DNA of 64,000 nucleotides, taken from assembly GCF_030272615.1 (NCBI RefSeq), contig NC_081409.1:653264468-653328467 (forward strand), written 5' to 3'. Within the stretch, counting starts at the first letter, position 1; every line of letters starts with the position of its first letter. Below are positions 61,873 through 64,000 of the stretch, one piece after another. The notes below the pieces were generated by a model. The model did no database searches, was not told the origin of the DNA, and saw only the letters and a list, made by a program, of their open reading frames with translations. The translations under genes and the position numbers were made by a program. This DNA comes from Cryptomeria japonica (taxonomy: Eukaryota; Streptophyta; Pinopsida; Cupressales; Cupressaceae).

Positions 61873-62082
61873 TAGTCTATCAGTCAGCGTTTCTGGTCTG
61901 TATGTCAACATTTTTGGTTAGTATAGTAGCATTTTTGGTAAGTCTGTCAGAGTTTCTGGTCCAAACAACAGCATTTCTGGTCCAAACGGTAGAGTTCCTG
62001 GTCTAAATAGTAGCATTTTTGGTCAATACAATAGAATTCCTGGTCATTTTGTCAGCGTTTCTGGTAAAATACATCAAAATAA
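61873..62082 (+). repeat. 21-bp repeat block 4 (10 copies)
   Basis: TGGT motifs at 61873, 61894, 61915, 61936 and every 21 bp to 62062. Unit close to TGGTCTAAATAGTAGCATTTT. Confidence 0.9.
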
Positions 62083-62547
62083 GAAAATAAAAACAACCCA
62101 TTTCTCAAATAGTCAAACATAGAGAGTAGGTCATCTTGTTGGGTCATTCAATCAGGTTATCTTCTGTCAAAAATAGATTCAAGAACAAGACACACAAAAG
62201 TCTCAAGTATTCACCTCAAACAAGTTAAAGATCAAACACCTTAAAGTGCAACACCACATTGTCTTTGATAAACTGATCGTTCAAACATAGTTTCTCATCA
62301 AGATCTATCATCCTTTAATCACAAAACTACAACGCTTGATCAAAATAACCTTGTTCTTTATCATAGGATATATCATTCCTATTGAACTTGGTCATATCAA
62401 AAATCACAAAATGTGCACTCCAAAACTGAGATTGAAAAACTTGCAAACAAGCAAATACTTGAAAAAGATCATTTCATGTCTATCCACTTACAACTTGAAT
62501 CTCAACAATTGATCACTTATAACAATACATTACTCAAGATTTAAACC

Positions 62548-64000
62548 TTGAAAAACATTCAGAACATGTGTATGCCCGTTCTAACCAGGGCTCAGAGACG
62601 AAAGATTACAGAAATAGAAATAGAAACGTTTGAAATAACTAAAGACTATAGAAACATGGAACATGAAGATGAAATACAAGTTGAAGAGGAAATAACAGAA
62701 CAACATGTCAAAGACATCAAAAAAGATCCTCATTCAAAAAATTTATGCAGAAAATATTGGAGGGAGAAAAAGATAAATATTTCCTAATGTTAGCCAAATC
62801 TGGTGCTACACTCCCCCAAGATTTTGATGTAAACAAATTGACACAAAAGAAAAGTGATCCTCCTCCTAATAACGAACAATATGAGGACATATTTGGTCTC
62901 AAAATGAATAACATGTCAATTCCTAATAACACTAGAACCAATGAAGAGACTTACATCCCCAACAGAGATGAAGTAGAAATTCTAAATAACATTCAATCTA
63001 ATGAGGATACAAGAAGGACTAGAGATGAACCAAGAAGAGATCAAGATTTTCCTAGAATGCAAAATCAGGGTTATGCTAGAACAAATTATGTTGATAATCC
63101 TATCATGACTCTCACACAACAACTACAAACATTGCGAACGCAAATTCAAGATATGCAAAGAGGAAATGTTAGACGATACTCACTTCAAGAAATATGTCCT
63201 TATCCATTTGACAGAAACCTCAACATGATACCCTTTACTATAGGTTTTGAGACTCCAAGGTACGAAAAATATGACGGAAGCATTGACCCTCAAGATCATA
63301 TAAGAGAATTTTGCACAATGAGCATGGAGTTTGCACATGAAGATACATACTTAATGAGACTATTTCCAAAAATCTTAACTGGATTAGCTATGGAATGGTT
63401 CTCCAAACTTTCACCAGGAATCAAATCATTTTTAGAGCTGGTGGATAAGTTTTTATGCGAATATTCCTACAACATACAACATGAAGTCACCATGCTAGAC
63501 CTGTGTAACACAAAACAAAAAAAAGGAGAACCCTTCATGACATTCTTACAACGATGGAGGCGGTTAGCTTTGAGATATCCTCGTACAGTGCCGGAGTATG
63601 AAAAAACTGGACATATTTATCGACAACTTAAATGATCAAATGAGTTATTACTTAAAAATACAAGGAAATCAAAGTTTTGCAAAAATGATTGATAATGGAA
63701 TCAGAATGGAGGAAGCCATGATAAAGAAAGGTGAGTTGAAAATATTCAAAAAAGGAGTTCACCCTCCCAATAGCACTAACAACAACAATCACAATGATAA
63801 ACTAAAATTTTGGAATAGAAATCATAATGTCATCAATGATGGGATAGTGGATAACAACAATGTAAAACCAAAGCAACCGGTTTTTAACTTATCCAATCAC
63901 TTAGCAGCAGCTCAGCAAAACAACAATCACCAAAAAACAACTATCAAAAATTTCTTTCAAAGACAATTTACAAACATTGGTGAACCCCTTGGGTCTGCAT
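62548..64000 (+). pseudogene. Tat-like gag, frameshifted and cut by the window end
   Basis: Begins MKNIQNMCMPVLTRAQRRK (62548). A frameshift near 62745-62760 joins it to the main frame (LEGEKDKYFLMLAKSGA). The retrotransposon gag core lies at about 63180-63590: FETPRYEKYDGSIDPQDHI, REFCTMSMEFAHED, LAMEWFSKLSPGI, FLCEYSYNIQ and FMTFLQRWRRLALRYP. A second shift at the A-run near 63600 (one extra A) moves the frame, which then reads IFIDNLNDQMSYYLKIQG, NGIRMEEAMIKKG and an Asn/Gln-rich tail to the window end. The rest of gag and all of pol lie outside. Only two shifts and no stop in the core suggest a younger copy than the other elements here. Confidence 0.88.

Larger units (their letters stand above)
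58553..64000 (+). mobile_element. Tat-like Ty3/Gypsy element, 5' part
   Basis: LTR (58553-59613), primer-binding site, a 2.9-kb leader with 21-bp repeats, and gag, running off the window. The primer site TGGCGCCCACC and the long leader before gag are typical of the Tat branch of plant Gypsy elements. Five bases before the LTR are GTATT, the candidate target duplication to look for beyond the window. A related solo LTR lies at 6747. Confidence 0.85.

Overview
The window looks like heterochromatic, transposon-filled DNA from a seed plant with a large genome. The sequence is AT-rich by eye. It holds Ty1/Copia, Ty3/Gypsy chromovirus, Ty3/Gypsy Tat-like, plant L1-type LINE (with RNase H) and hAT elements, all decayed and nested. 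The mixture suggests a gymnosperm, but that is inference only. I found no intact host gene.

The backbone of 9.7-52.1 kb is one old LINE on the minus strand. It has been split into three pieces: 47.53-52.11 kb (ORF1, endonuclease, most of RT), 23.08-24.91 kb (end of RT, zf-RVT, start of RNase H) and 9.72-10.39 kb (end of RNase H, 3'UTR, poly-A tail). The first break is a 12,685-bp hAT element (10394-23078) with 14-bp terminal inverted repeats and an 8-bp target duplication. Removing it restores the RNase H reading frame. It carries a decayed hAT transposase and, tail-to-tail with it, a second gene of about 1,300 codons with a G-patch-like motif and a coiled coil. The second break is a chromovirus of about 22.6 kb (24910-47524, target duplication TTTGT) with LTRs of about 3.8 kb. 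Its leader is hit by a 6,763-bp Copia element (28769-35531, target duplication CATAC). Its 3' LTR is broken by a 415-bp insertion and by a block of about 5.5 kb holding a long degenerate CCCTAA array and a large hairpin.

The left end (0.5-8.3 kb) is a three-copy tandem array of a non-coding unit of about 1.7 kb. Copy 1 is interrupted by a 1,699-bp solo LTR with a perfect 5-bp target duplication and an internal 48-bp palindromic minisatellite. Copy 3 is interrupted by a solo LTR of a Tat-like family. The right end (52.1-64 kb) has simple-sequence tracts, a tandem duplication, an unrecognised multi-exon gene remnant, and the 5' part of a Tat-like Gypsy element (from 58553). That element's leader contains four blocks of one 21-bp repeat, 43 copies in all, before a frameshifted gag that runs off the window.

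Coding sequences are broken mostly by TAG codons where the families have Gln or Trp. This is the pattern expected of long-term cytosine methylation and deamination in CHG context.
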